A stretch of 64,000 nucleotides of DNA from Noviherbaspirillum saxi (lineage in GTDB: Bacteria; Pseudomonadota; Gammaproteobacteria; Burkholderiales; Burkholderiaceae_D), in contig NZ_QYUO01000002.1 of NCBI RefSeq assembly GCF_003591035.1, positions 1,054,001 through 1,118,000 on the forward strand, given 5' to 3'. The notes beneath the pieces are model-generated. The model saw only the letters and a program-made list of their open reading frames with translations. It was not told the DNA's origin and did not search any database. This document shows positions 25,236-34,542 of this stretch, piece after piece; position 1 is the stretch's first letter, and each line of letters opens with the position of its first letter. Position numbers and translations under genes: made by a program.

Positions 25236-26948
25236 ATGACCAAATGCGTTAATCGCACGGGTATCCGTACGGTTCCGCGCGCCATTGCAATGGCGGCGCT
25301 GATGACAACCCTGCCCGTAACACACGCGGTGGAGTTGTCCGGGCCGGATGATGATGTTTCTGTGACGTGGAACAACACCATCCGTTACGGAATGGCCTTT
25401 CGCGTCAAGGGCCAATCGCCCGCCCTGACCGCCAATCCGAATGCCGACGACGGCGACCGCAATTTCGACAAGGGCCTGATTTCCAATCGCGTGGAATTGC
25501 TTACCGAGTTCGACGTCAAGTCCAACCGTGGCTTCGGTGCACGCGTCAGCGCACAGGGCTGGTACGACTCGGTCTACAACAGCAGCAACGACAATCCCGG
25601 CTTTGCCGGCGGCGCGGTACCGAACAATACATCGGTGGCGCCGAATGAATTCAACCCCACCACGCGCCGTCTCCATGGCCGTGATCTTCAGCTGCGCGAT
25701 GCCTTCGCGTTCTTCAATTCGGACGTGGACGGCAGGCCGGTCACGCTGCGTCTTGGTCAGCATGCGCTGGTCTGGGGTGAATCCTTATTCTTCGCGGGCA
25801 ACGGCATCGCCGGGGCGCAAAACCGCTTTGACATTGCGCGTCTCCAGGCAGACCCGACGGCGCAGGCAAAGGAATTCGTATTGCCGGTGCCCCAGCTTTC
25901 CGGACAGGTTCAGGTCACGCCGGAAGTGACCATTGGCGCTTATTACCAGCCGAGATGGGAGCCGAATCGCTTCCCGGCAGTGGGCAGCTATTTCTCCGTT
26001 GGCGACCTGTTTGGCCCGGGTGCCGAAAACATGTGGACCGGGCCGTTTTCTTCAGCGCCCCGCCTGGCCGACATGAAGGCCAAGAACTCGGGGCAGGGCG
26101 GGGTTCAGTTGCGCTGGCGCGCCGACGAAACCGACTACGGCGTGTACCTGATGCAGTTCCACGACAAGACACCGCAGATCGTTACTCAGGTCGGGCCAAG
26201 AGGTCCCACCGGCTTCTATCACGCCTATCACGAAAACACCAAGCTGTTGGGTGCAAGTGCGAGCCGTACCTTTGGCGATGCCAACGTTGCGCTCGAAGCG
26301 TCGGTCCGCCGCAATCAGGCGCTGGCTTCGTCCGGCGGCACGGTCGATGTGACACCGCTGTTGCGGGCATTGCCGTTCCCGGTACCGATTCCGACCGTGG
26401 ACAACGCGGACAACCCTGCGTATGCCGTCGGTAATACGGCGCATGTGAACCTGTCGACCATCTGGTCGCTGCCGCCGAATGGGCTGTTCCGCGAATCAAC
26501 CCTGGTTGGCGAAATCGCCTGGAATCGCATGCTGAGCTGCAAGAAACACTGCGTACCCGGCGCACCGGGCGTACCTGCGGCGCTGGATCCGAACGGCAAG
26601 CGCGATGCCATCGGCATGCGTATGGTGTTTACCCCGACCTACCGCCAGGTATTGCCTGGCATGGATCTGTCCATTCCGGTCGGCTTGAGCTATGCCCCGA
26701 AGGGTTCACGTTCGCTGGCGCTCGGCCCGGGCGTGCTGCCTCCTAACAATGGTGGCGACTTCACGCTTGGAATGAGCGTGGTGTACGACGCGACCTGGTA
26801 TTTCGATGCGGCCTACACCCATTTTTACGGAAAGGCCGACACCCTCCTGAGTTCCGATCCGACCAGAGCCACGGCGCCGCCCTTTACCTACGGCCAGAGC
26901 CTGAGGGATCGCAACTTCCTGACCCTGACGCTGCGGCGGACCTTCTGA
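25236..26948 (+). CDS. DUF1302 outer-membrane protein
   Basis: A 570-residue protein with an N-terminal signal peptide (hydrophobic stretch around residues 12-30, then THAVEL). Alternating strands rich in aromatic ends close with a terminal Phe (LTLRRTF), as in outer-membrane beta-barrels. Length and sequence fit the DUF1302 family. These genes co-occur with DUF1329 and RND genes in clusters for steroids, terpenes and other hydrophobic compounds. The likely role is passage of the substrate or its acyl derivatives across the outer membrane; direct evidence for the family is limited. AGAGGAG lies 7 bp before the ATG. First of a four-gene set. Confidence 0.85.
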   Translation: MTKCVNRTGIRTVPRAIAMAALMTTLPVTHAVELSGPDDDVSVTWNNTIRYGMAFRVKGQSPALTANPNADDGDRNFDKGLISNRVELLTEFDVKSNRGFGARVSAQGWYDSVYNSSNDNPGFAGGAVPNNTSVAPNEFNPTTRRLHGRDLQLRDAFAFFNSDVDGRPVTLRLGQHALVWGESLFFAGNGIAGAQNRFDIARLQADPTAQAKEFVLPVPQLSGQVQVTPEVTIGAYYQPRWEPNRFPAVGSYFSVGDLFGPGAENMWTGPFSSAPRLADMKAKNSGQGGVQLRWRADETDYGVYLMQFHDKTPQIVTQVGPRGPTGFYHAYHENTKLLGASASRTFGDANVALEASVRRNQALASSGGTVDVTPLLRALPFPVPIPTVDNADNPAYAVGNTAHVNLSTIWSLPPNGLFRESTLVGEIAWNRMLSCKKHCVPGAPGVPAALDPNGKRDAIGMRMVFTPTYRQVLPGMDLSIPVGLSYAPKGSRSLALGPGVLPPNNGGDFTLGMSVVYDATWYFDAAYTHFYGKADTLLSSDPTRATAPPFTYGQSLRDRNFLTLTLRRTF

Positions 26949-26966
26949 CATCAAATTCTGGAGACA

Positions 26967-28337
26967 ATGAAAATGAAGCGAAGCAAACTGATACCTGGCC
27001 TGCTCGTAGTGGGCGCGCTGCTGACCTCGATGCATGCGCTGGCCGAGACCAGCCCGGCCGAAGCGGCCAAGCTGAAAAGCGAACTGACCCCGTTCGGCGC
27101 CGAAAAGGCCGGCAACAAGGACGGCACCATACCCGCATGGAATGGCGGCTTCACCACCCCGATCGCGGGCGATCGTCCCGGCGGTCGCCGCGGCGATCCG
27201 TTCAAGGATGAGAAGCCGCTGTTCAGCATCACGTCCAAGAATGCGGACCAGTATGCGGACAAGCTGACCGACGGCGTCAAGGCCATGTTGAAGAAGTACC
27301 CGGACAGCTACCGCGTCGACGTGTACAAGACCCACCGCACCGCGGCGGCGCCGCAGTGGGTGTATGACAACACCTTCAAGAACGCCACCCGCGCCAAGAT
27401 CGTCGACGGCGTTCCGCGCGGCACCTACGGCGGCATTCCGTTCCCGGTTCCGAAGAACGGCGAGGAAGTGATGTGGAATCACATCCTGCGCTGGGGCGGC
27501 GAGTCCGTGAAGTATCTGGGCAACTGGTACGTGCTGTCGTCGGATGGCCGTTCGATCCTGGTCTCCGATACGGTCAACGATCAGCAGTTCCCGTACTACT
27601 ACAAGGATGGCACGCAGGAGCAGTTCGAGAAGGGTGACGGCAATTACTGGCTGGTGCGCATCACCAGCATCGGCCCGGCGATCCGCAAGGGTGAAGCGCT
27701 CCTGGCCCACGAGAACGTAGAGCCGAACAAGCTGTCGACCTGGGTCTACATGACCGGCCAGCGCCGTGTGCGCAAGCTGCCCAATGCCTGCTGCGATGCG
27801 CCGACACCGGCGGCGTCAGGCGTGATGACTTTCGACGAGATCGATACCTGGACCGGCCGCCTGGACCGCTTCGACTGGAAGGTGATCGGCAAGAAGGAAA
27901 TGATCATTCCGTATAACGGCAACCGTTTCCTGCAGCCGAAGACCGACGAGGAAGTGCTCTCCAAGCATCACTACAATCCGGATCACATGCGCTGGGAATT
28001 GCACCGCGTCTGGGTGGTGGAAGCCAACCTGAAAGCAGGCCAGCGCCATCAGGCTCCGAAGAGCCGCTACTACTGCGATGAAGATACCTGGATCTGCGTG
28101 CTGGCGGACCGCTGGGATGCCAATGGCCAGCTCTGGAAGACCTTGTGGACGCAGGTCATTGTCGCCCCCGACCTGCCGGGACTGCTGCTCGGCTCGTTCG
28201 GCTTTAACGACCTGCTGGCAGGTACAGGCTTTGCAGGCGTGATCATGAACAGCAAGTCGAGCCACGTTGCGGTCCAGACGCGTCGTCCGGACAGCCATTT
28301 CACGCCGGATGCACTGGCCGGCGAAAGCCTTCGTTGA
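26967..28337 (+). CDS. DUF1329 exported protein
   Basis: A 456-residue protein with a signal peptide (residues 1-24, ending ALAE) and then the DUF1329 family body, including the N-terminal LTPFGAEKAGN and IPAWNGG segments. The fold is thought to resemble LolB/LppX-type lipid-binding proteins, so it may carry hydrophobic substrate through the periplasm (family inference). It starts 18 bp after the DUF1302 gene, and the two families occur together almost universally. Trp-rich motifs such as RWELHRVWVVEA are typical of its C-terminal half. Confidence 0.87.
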   Translation: MKMKRSKLIPGLLVVGALLTSMHALAETSPAEAAKLKSELTPFGAEKAGNKDGTIPAWNGGFTTPIAGDRPGGRRGDPFKDEKPLFSITSKNADQYADKLTDGVKAMLKKYPDSYRVDVYKTHRTAAAPQWVYDNTFKNATRAKIVDGVPRGTYGGIPFPVPKNGEEVMWNHILRWGGESVKYLGNWYVLSSDGRSILVSDTVNDQQFPYYYKDGTQEQFEKGDGNYWLVRITSIGPAIRKGEALLAHENVEPNKLSTWVYMTGQRRVRKLPNACCDAPTPAASGVMTFDEIDTWTGRLDRFDWKVIGKKEMIIPYNGNRFLQPKTDEEVLSKHHYNPDHMRWELHRVWVVEANLKAGQRHQAPKSRYYCDEDTWICVLADRWDANGQLWKTLWTQVIVAPDLPGLLLGSFGFNDLLAGTGFAGVIMNSKSSHVAVQTRRPDSHFTPDALAGESLR

Positions 28338-28344
28338 GTTGAGC

Positions 28345-29421
28345 ATGGCCATCAAGTCATTTCAAGCAAAGCGCCGGGCCCTGCTGGGCCTGGTCATGAT
28401 GTGCGGTGCGCTGGACGCCAGCGCACTGGGCGCGGTGGGCGAAGCGCTTGTCCGCCCGGCACTGAATGCACGCCGGCCTGATCAAGCCGTTCTGCTGGGT
28501 GCTGCAAAAGCCGGCACCCGGCTGGTAGCGGTAGGCGAACGGGGACTGGTTCTGTTGTCCGATGACCAGGGCAAATCCTGGCGTCAGGCGCCGACCCCGG
28601 TCAGCGTGACGCTGACTGCGGTCCGCTTCCATGATGCGGCCCACGGCGTGGCGGTCGGCCATGGCGGCGTCGTTCTGACATCGAGCGACGGCGGACAGCG
28701 TTGGACGCCACGCCTTGATGGACGCAAGGCGGCCGCGCTCGTGCTCGATGCAGCACGCGCCTCGCGTCAAGAGTCGGCCATCGAGGACGCCGAAAGGCTG
28801 GTTGCGGATGGACCGGACAAACCCTTCTTCGACGTCCTGATGCTTGATACCAAGCACTTGATGGCGGTGGGCGCCTACGGCCTTGCGCTGGAATCGCGTG
28901 ATGGCGGCGAGACCTGGCGTGCCTGGATGAACCGTCTCGACAATCCGAAGGGCTTGCACTACTACGCAATGCGCCGGCATGGCGATACCTTCCTTATCGC
29001 CGGCGAGCAGGGGATGGTGCAGCTGTCCACTGACGCAGGGCGCTCATTCAGGCGGATCGAGACGCCGTACAAGGGCAGCTTCTTCACCGCGGAACTGCTG
29101 AACGGGCAGGAACTGTTCGTGGCCGGCCTGCGCGGCAATGTCTGGCGCAGTCGCGACGGCGGGCAGAATTGGGTGAAGCTGCCCGCCCCGGTGGCCGCAT
29201 CGATCACTGCGTCGGCGCTGCTGCCCGGCGGCAAACTGGTCCTGTGCAATCAGGCCGGCATGCTGCTTGCGCCGGACGGCGACCGGCTCCAGGCGATCAA
29301 AGCCGCGCCGCTACCGTCCTTGAACGGTCTGCTTGTGCTCGATGACCACAGCATGCTCGCGCTCAGCGCCCAAGGGGCAGTCATTATGGATTCCATTACT
29401 GTAAAGCAGGCGTCAAATTGA
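28345..29421 (+). CDS. Ycf48-like beta-propeller exported protein
   Basis: A 358-residue protein if started at ATG 28345, 7 bp after the DUF1329 stop; an open frame 26 codons longer lies inside that gene and is unlikely. It has a signal peptide (about 1-28, ending DASALG). The rest is a series of propeller blades with the SxDGGxxW repeat (for example SSDGGQRW, SRDGGETW, SRDGGQNW) typical of BNR/Ycf48-related proteins. In DUF1302/DUF1329/RND loci this protein regularly accompanies the transporter and may act as its periplasmic partner. The RND gene overlaps its stop codon. Confidence 0.82.
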   Translation: MAIKSFQAKRRALLGLVMMCGALDASALGAVGEALVRPALNARRPDQAVLLGAAKAGTRLVAVGERGLVLLSDDQGKSWRQAPTPVSVTLTAVRFHDAAHGVAVGHGGVVLTSSDGGQRWTPRLDGRKAAALVLDAARASRQESAIEDAERLVADGPDKPFFDVLMLDTKHLMAVGAYGLALESRDGGETWRAWMNRLDNPKGLHYYAMRRHGDTFLIAGEQGMVQLSTDAGRSFRRIETPYKGSFFTAELLNGQELFVAGLRGNVWRSRDGGQNWVKLPAPVAASITASALLPGGKLVLCNQAGMLLAPDGDRLQAIKAAPLPSLNGLLVLDDHSMLALSAQGAVIMDSITVKQASN

Positions 29422-31850
29422 ACGTATCAAAGACCACTTCCGATGGGCAGGTCACCGGCGGCGCGGATTTCGATTCGCAATCCGGCTCGCTGGTTGAGCG
29501 CCTGTTGTTCAACAACCGTATCGTCGTCGTGATTCTGTGCGTGTTGATGACGGCCTTCATGGCCTTCCAGGCCAGCCGTGTCGAACTCAACGCGAGCTTC
29601 GAAAAGACCATCCCGCAGCATCATCCGTATATCAAGAATTATGTTGCGCATCAGGCGGACCTGGTAGGACTGGGCAATGCGGTGCGGATCGCGGTGGCCA
29701 ATCCAAAGGGCACGATTTACGACGCAGCCTATCTGGAGTCGCTGCGCCGGCTGAGCGAAGAGATCTTTCTTGCGCCGGGCGTCAACCGGGTCCAGATGAA
29801 ATCCTTGTGGACACCGTCCACCCGCTGGGTCGGTGTGACGGAAGACGGGCTCGAAGGCGGTCCCGTGGTCCCTGACGGCTACGACGGCTCGGCACGCAGC
29901 CTGCAGCAGATGGAAGCCAATATCGCCCGCTCCGGCGAGATCGGCCAGCTGGTGGCATTGGATCGGCGTTCCAGCGTGATTTATGTGCCGCTGCTTGCCA
30001 AGGATGCGGACGGACAGGCGCTGAACTACGCCGAGTTCGCGCAACGTCTGGAAACCTTGCGGACGAAATACGAGCAGGAGGGCGTGCAGATCCATATCAC
30101 GGGTTTTGCCAAGATCGTCGGTGACCTGATCGAAGGGGTACGTGCGGTCCTGTTGTTTTTCGGCCTGGCTGTTGTGATCGCGACCGCGTTCGTGTTCTGG
30201 TACACGCGCTGCGCCCGCTCGACCGGCCTGGTGGTCGCGGTCTCGCTGGTTGCGGTCATCTGGCAACTGGGGATGCTGCCGACCCTGGGCTATGCGCTTG
30301 ATCCTTACTCAATCCTGGTGCCCTTCCTTGTGTTTGCGATCGGGATGAGCCATGGCGCCCAGAAAATGAACGGCATCATGCAGGACGTTGGGCGCGGCAT
30401 GCACAAGCTGGTAGCTGCCCGCTTCACCTTCCGACGCCTGTTCCTGGCCGGCCTGACGGCTCTGGTAGCGGACGCGGTCGGTTTCGCCGTGCTGCTGGTG
30501 ATCGACATTCAGGCGATCCGTGAATTGGCGATTGCCGCTTCGGTCGGCGTGGCGATGCTGATTTTCACCAACCTCATCTTGTTGCCGATTTTGCTCAGCT
30601 ATACCGGGGTCAGTGCAGCGGCCGCAAGTCGCAGCCTGCGCGATGAAGTCGCGGATACGGCGAGTGGCGAAAAGCAAAAGCTCTGGGCCTGGCTGGATGA
30701 GTTTACGCAGCGGCGCTGGGCGGCGATCGCGGTCTTCATCGCCGTCAACCTGGCGGCGGCGGGCTTTATCGCCTCGACCCACCTCAAGATCGGCGACCTC
30801 GATCCCGGTGCCCCCGAGCTGCGTGCGGACAGCCGCTACAACCAGGACGTCGCCTTCCTCAACGAGGCTTATGGCGCTTCCAGCGATGTGCTGGCGGTGA
30901 TGGTGAAAACCCCTGAGGGACAGTGTTCCCAGTATGCGACGCTGAACAAGGTGGATGCGCTGGAGTGGCAGTTGCGCCAGCTGGACGGCGTCGAGAGTAC
31001 CAGCACTCTGGCCCTATTGAATCGGCGCGTGCTGACAGGGGTGAACGAAGGCAATCCGAAGTGGTACGAGTTCCTGCCCAATCAGGACATGCTGAACATG
31101 GTGACGGCCGGAGCGCCGCGCGGACTGTATAACGACAGCTGCTCCCTGCTCACGATCTACGTCTACCTGCGCGACCACAAAGCAGTGACGCTCAATCGGG
31201 TGGTGGAACTGGTCGATCAATTTGCAAGCGTCAACGACACTAAGGATGTCAAATTCTTGCTGGCCGCCGGCTCGGCTGGCATCGATGCCGCGACCAATAT
31301 CGTGGTGCGTGACGCGTGGCGCCAGATGTTGTTCCTGGTCTACGGCGCCGTAGTGGTGTTGTGCTTTGTCACATTCCGGAGCTGGCGCGCTGTAATGGTG
31401 GCGATCCTTCCCCTGGTGCTCACCTCGATTCTGTCCGAGGCGCTGATGGTCGCCCTTGGCATCGGGGTAAAGGTGGCGACGCTGCCGGTCATCGCGCTGG
31501 GCGTCGGTATCGGCGTGGACTATGCGCTGTACATCCTCTCGGTGACGCTGGCGCAGATGCGCGAGGGAAAGAGCCTGTCCGAGGGGTACTACCACGCGCT
31601 GCTATTCACCGGCAAGGTGGTGATGCTGACTGGTATCACCTTAGCCATCGGCGTCATCACCTGGGTGGCCAGCCCGATCAAGTTTCAGGCCGACATGGGC
31701 TTGCTCCTCGCCTTCATGTTCCTCTGGAATATGCTCGGAGCCTTAATCCTGCTGCCCGCGCTGGCCCATTTCCTCCTTAAAACCAAAGCAGCGCCGGCCC
31801 CGGAAGCGGAAGCGTTCGGCGAGGCAACGACCAAATTTAACCACGCATAA
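29418..31850 (+). CDS. RND/MMPL-family transporter
   Basis: An 810-residue inner-membrane protein with the RND layout. One transmembrane helix lies near residue 35, a periplasmic loop runs to about 230, five helices follow to about 400, and the pattern repeats in the second half (helix near 440, loop, helices 635-790). Helix motifs such as GVGIGVDYALY match hydrophobe exporters of the MMPL/HpnN type. Translation appears to start at TTG 29418, which overlaps the previous stop (TTGA), giving tight coupling to the Ycf48-like protein. It probably moves a hydrophobic substrate or intermediate together with the three upstream proteins. Confidence 0.87.
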   Translation: MNVSKTTSDGQVTGGADFDSQSGSLVERLLFNNRIVVVILCVLMTAFMAFQASRVELNASFEKTIPQHHPYIKNYVAHQADLVGLGNAVRIAVANPKGTIYDAAYLESLRRLSEEIFLAPGVNRVQMKSLWTPSTRWVGVTEDGLEGGPVVPDGYDGSARSLQQMEANIARSGEIGQLVALDRRSSVIYVPLLAKDADGQALNYAEFAQRLETLRTKYEQEGVQIHITGFAKIVGDLIEGVRAVLLFFGLAVVIATAFVFWYTRCARSTGLVVAVSLVAVIWQLGMLPTLGYALDPYSILVPFLVFAIGMSHGAQKMNGIMQDVGRGMHKLVAARFTFRRLFLAGLTALVADAVGFAVLLVIDIQAIRELAIAASVGVAMLIFTNLILLPILLSYTGVSAAAASRSLRDEVADTASGEKQKLWAWLDEFTQRRWAAIAVFIAVNLAAAGFIASTHLKIGDLDPGAPELRADSRYNQDVAFLNEAYGASSDVLAVMVKTPEGQCSQYATLNKVDALEWQLRQLDGVESTSTLALLNRRVLTGVNEGNPKWYEFLPNQDMLNMVTAGAPRGLYNDSCSLLTIYVYLRDHKAVTLNRVVELVDQFASVNDTKDVKFLLAAGSAGIDAATNIVVRDAWRQMLFLVYGAVVVLCFVTFRSWRAVMVAILPLVLTSILSEALMVALGIGVKVATLPVIALGVGIGVDYALYILSVTLAQMREGKSLSEGYYHALLFTGKVVMLTGITLAIGVITWVASPIKFQADMGLLLAFMFLWNMLGALILLPALAHFLLKTKAAPAPEAEAFGEATTKFNHA

Positions 31851-31904
31851 AACCGGCTGACTGAACGCAATGTCACGAATAAACCCAGGAAGGAGAAACA
31901 AGCG

Positions 31905-32855
31905 ATGAACATCATAGGACCCGATGCGCTGATTTTTGCCGTCGACGATATCGAAGGCACGACGAAGTATTTAACCGACTATGGCCTGACGGCGGTCAAT
32001 GCAGGCGCTGGCGGCGGCCGGTTCGAAACGCAGGATGGCACGGCGATCGTCATTGCCGCGATGGATGATCCGTCCCTGCCGCCGCCGCTGCCCTCGGGCA
32101 GTTCGGTCCGGAAGATGGTCTACGGGGTCGACACTGCCGAGACCGTGGAGGCCATCGCCGCCGAACTGGGCAAGGACCGCGAGGTGCGTCGCTTGGCCGA
32201 TGGCGCGATCGAAGCGAAGGACGACAACGGCTTCACCATCGGCTTTCAGGTCACCATCCGCCGTCCTCTGGATCTGCCGGCCGAACCGATCAATGCGCCC
32301 GGCGCCAAGCCGCAGCGCGGTCCCAACCAACTCGGTGTGGATGTGCAAGCCTCGCCCAAGCCGAGGTCCCTGTCGCATTTCGCCGCCTTTACGCCGGATG
32401 CGGCCAAGGACGAAGCTTTTTACGTGAACCGCCTCGGCTTCCGCGTGACCGACCGCTTGCTGGGCGCGGGCATGTTCCTGCAACCGGCCGGCACCCTGGA
32501 GCATCACGCACTGTTTCTGATCAACACGCCGCCGCACATGCAGGGGATCGAGCACATCGCATTCCACCTCGGCGGACCCAATGACGTGATGGTGGCCGGG
32601 ACCCGCTTCCTGAAGCTTGGCTATCAGAGCTTCTGGGGCCCGGGCCGCCATACTTTCGGGTCCAACTGGTTCTGGTACTTCAACAGTCCGCTGGGTTGCC
32701 GCTTCGAGTATGACGCGGATATGGACCTTCACGACAAGAACTGGGTACCCCGGGAAGTCCAGGCATCGGCGGATGCGACCCAGGTCTATCTGTTCCAGCA
32801 TCGTGAGAAGTGGGCACCTGTCGGCGGCCCGCCGCCCGGTAAGGATGGTCACTAG
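31905..32855 (+). CDS. Type I extradiol ring-cleavage dioxygenase (VOC superfamily)
   Basis: A 316-residue two-domain vicinal-oxygen-chelate protein. The N-terminal domain (about 1-120) lacks metal ligands, as in BphC-type enzymes. The C-terminal domain has His158 (LSHFAAF), His217 (IEHIAFH) and Glu268 (CRFEYD) in the 2-His-1-carboxylate order, plus His201 and His250 in active-site positions. It should open a catechol ring by meta cleavage and so feed the hydrolase at 557-1381. AAGGAG lies about 9 bp before the ATG. It is more divergent than classical biphenyl enzymes, so the substrate is uncertain. Confidence 0.78.
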   Translation: MNIIGPDALIFAVDDIEGTTKYLTDYGLTAVNAGAGGGRFETQDGTAIVIAAMDDPSLPPPLPSGSSVRKMVYGVDTAETVEAIAAELGKDREVRRLADGAIEAKDDNGFTIGFQVTIRRPLDLPAEPINAPGAKPQRGPNQLGVDVQASPKPRSLSHFAAFTPDAAKDEAFYVNRLGFRVTDRLLGAGMFLQPAGTLEHHALFLINTPPHMQGIEHIAFHLGGPNDVMVAGTRFLKLGYQSFWGPGRHTFGSNWFWYFNSPLGCRFEYDADMDLHDKNWVPREVQASADATQVYLFQHREKWAPVGGPPPGKDGH

Positions 32856-32880
32856 TCCAGATTGCGGCGAGACATATTCG

Positions 32881-33285
32881 ATGAACAGCACAGCGACGCT
32901 TTGCCGGCTAGAGGATATCCCCGATGGGGAGGCTCGCGGCTTTGATCCGGCCGGGGTGGGCAGGGACACGCTGTTCATCGTCCGACAAGGCCAAGGGCTG
33001 CATGGCTGGTATGACCGCTGCCCTCACGAAGGGGATACGCCATTGCCGTGGCGTCGCCACGGCTACCTGAATAAAAAGCGGACCCGGATCGTGTGTTTTG
33101 CCCATGGCGCCCAGTTCGAGATTGCATCGGGAATGTGCATTCTCGGGCCTTGCCTGGGTGAACGGCTCGATCCGGTGCAACTCGTTATCCATCCTGATGG
33201 CGAAGTGGTAATGATGGCCGTCCCGCCAATGCCTGCTGCACCGTGTCCCGGTCCAGGCTCTGATATGAGGTGCAAGAACGTATGA
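32881..33285 (+). CDS. Small Rieske [2Fe-2S] protein
   Basis: A 134-residue soluble protein with the Rieske ligands Cys47/His49 (CPH) and Cys72/His75 (CFAH). Residues MCILGPC (Cys86, Cys91) follow, as in ferredoxin-like COG2146 proteins. The frame is open further upstream inside the extradiol dioxygenase gene, but ATG 32881 starts 25 bp after that stop and gives the correct domain. It is probably an electron carrier for an oxygenase. The last four bases overlap the start of the flavin monooxygenase gene (ATGA, 33282-33285), tying the two together. Confidence 0.82.
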   Translation: MNSTATLCRLEDIPDGEARGFDPAGVGRDTLFIVRQGQGLHGWYDRCPHEGDTPLPWRRHGYLNKKRTRIVCFAHGAQFEIASGMCILGPCLGERLDPVQLVIHPDGEVVMMAVPPMPAAPCPGPGSDMRCKNV

Positions 33286-34412
33286 CCAGACTCGTCCAGA
33301 ACGTATTGATTGTCGGAGGCGGGGTTTCCGGATTGACGACTGCAATTGCGCTGTGCAAGCACGGCATTGCCGTCGAGGTTGTCGAACTGGAGCCGGACTG
33401 GCTGACTGACGGGATAGGCATCAGCCTGGTCGGCGCCGCGTTACGGGTGTTTCGAAGCCTGGGCATCCTGGATGCCTTTCTCGCGCACGGGCATGCCAGC
33501 GATGGAATCGACCTGTTGACGCCTGACGGAAGCTTGCTGGCGCAGTTGTCGACACCCCGGGTCGCCGGTCCTGAAGTACCCGGGGGAGGAGCGATCAAGC
33601 GGCGGAACCTCGCCAGGATTCTTGGCGACGAGGCGCTCAACCTGGGTGCGAATGTCCGCCTCGGAAGCACCTTCCGCGCGTTGCGCCAGGATGGCCGGTC
33701 CGTCGAGGTGGAATTCGCGGACGGCCATTGCCGTCGCTACGACCTGGTGATCGGTGCGGACGGCATCCGCTCCAAGGTGCGGGAGGCAGTGCTGCCCGAG
33801 GTCTACCAACCTGAATACTGCGGCCAGGGGTGTTGGCGGGCACTGCTTCCGAGAGCGCCGGAAATCGAGCGGACCACTTTGTGGGTCGGAGGTAAGGTAA
33901 AGGCCGGTGTATGCCCGGTCTCGGATACCGAGATGTACCTGTTCATCAACGAGCATCGTCATTCAGCCGCCCACGTGTCAGATGCAAAACTCCTGCCGAT
34001 GGCCAAGAGGCTGTTGGCGGAGATGCCCAACAAGACCTTGCAGATGATCGGCGAACAGATCAATGCGCGGTCCTGCCTGGTGTTTCGTCCGATGGAAAGT
34101 CTGCTCGTACCCCTGTCCTGGCATCAAGGCCGGGTGGTCCTGATCGGCGACGCTGTCCACGCGTCGACGCCGCATCTGGCCGCCGGCACTTGCCTTGGTG
34201 TCGAGGATGCGGTCGTCCTGGCAGAGGTGCTGAACAGCGCGGCATCCGTTCCCGAGGCCCTTCAGCAGTTCGAACAACGGCGCTGGGAACGCTGCCGGAC
34301 GGTCGTCGAGAATGCGCGCCGGCTGAGCCAGATCGAAATCGAGGGCGAGGGCGGTTCCGCCCATGTGGGCCTGATGGAAGCGTCGTTCGCACGCATGCTG
34401 GATGAAATCTGA
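33282..34412 (+). CDS. FAD-dependent aromatic monooxygenase (third paralogue)
   Basis: A 376-residue class A flavoprotein hydroxylase, started at the ATG that overlaps the Rieske stop; a GTG four codons earlier is possible. VLIVGGGVSGLTT is the FAD fold, GADGIRSKVREAV lies near residue 157 and LIGDAVHASTPHL near residue 285. It shares many blocks with the gene at 20112-21242, including GQGCWRALLPR and LVFRPMESLLVP, so they are recent paralogues. No ferredoxin is needed by this enzyme class, so the coupling to a Rieske protein more likely reflects shared regulation than electron transfer. Confidence 0.84.
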   Translation: MTRLVQNVLIVGGGVSGLTTAIALCKHGIAVEVVELEPDWLTDGIGISLVGAALRVFRSLGILDAFLAHGHASDGIDLLTPDGSLLAQLSTPRVAGPEVPGGGAIKRRNLARILGDEALNLGANVRLGSTFRALRQDGRSVEVEFADGHCRRYDLVIGADGIRSKVREAVLPEVYQPEYCGQGCWRALLPRAPEIERTTLWVGGKVKAGVCPVSDTEMYLFINEHRHSAAHVSDAKLLPMAKRLLAEMPNKTLQMIGEQINARSCLVFRPMESLLVPLSWHQGRVVLIGDAVHASTPHLAAGTCLGVEDAVVLAEVLNSAASVPEALQQFEQRRWERCRTVVENARRLSQIEIEGEGGSAHVGLMEASFARMLDEI

Positions 34413-34542
34413 CATTGGAACGGCGCCGCATGAAGCCGGACTCCGGTTGTTCGATGTCTTTCCAATTTGATCGGTCGTGCCGATATGGCGCGATGTTGAA
34501 AGTGTCCGCGAGAGCAGGATGCAATGAGAAGAGGAGCAGGAG

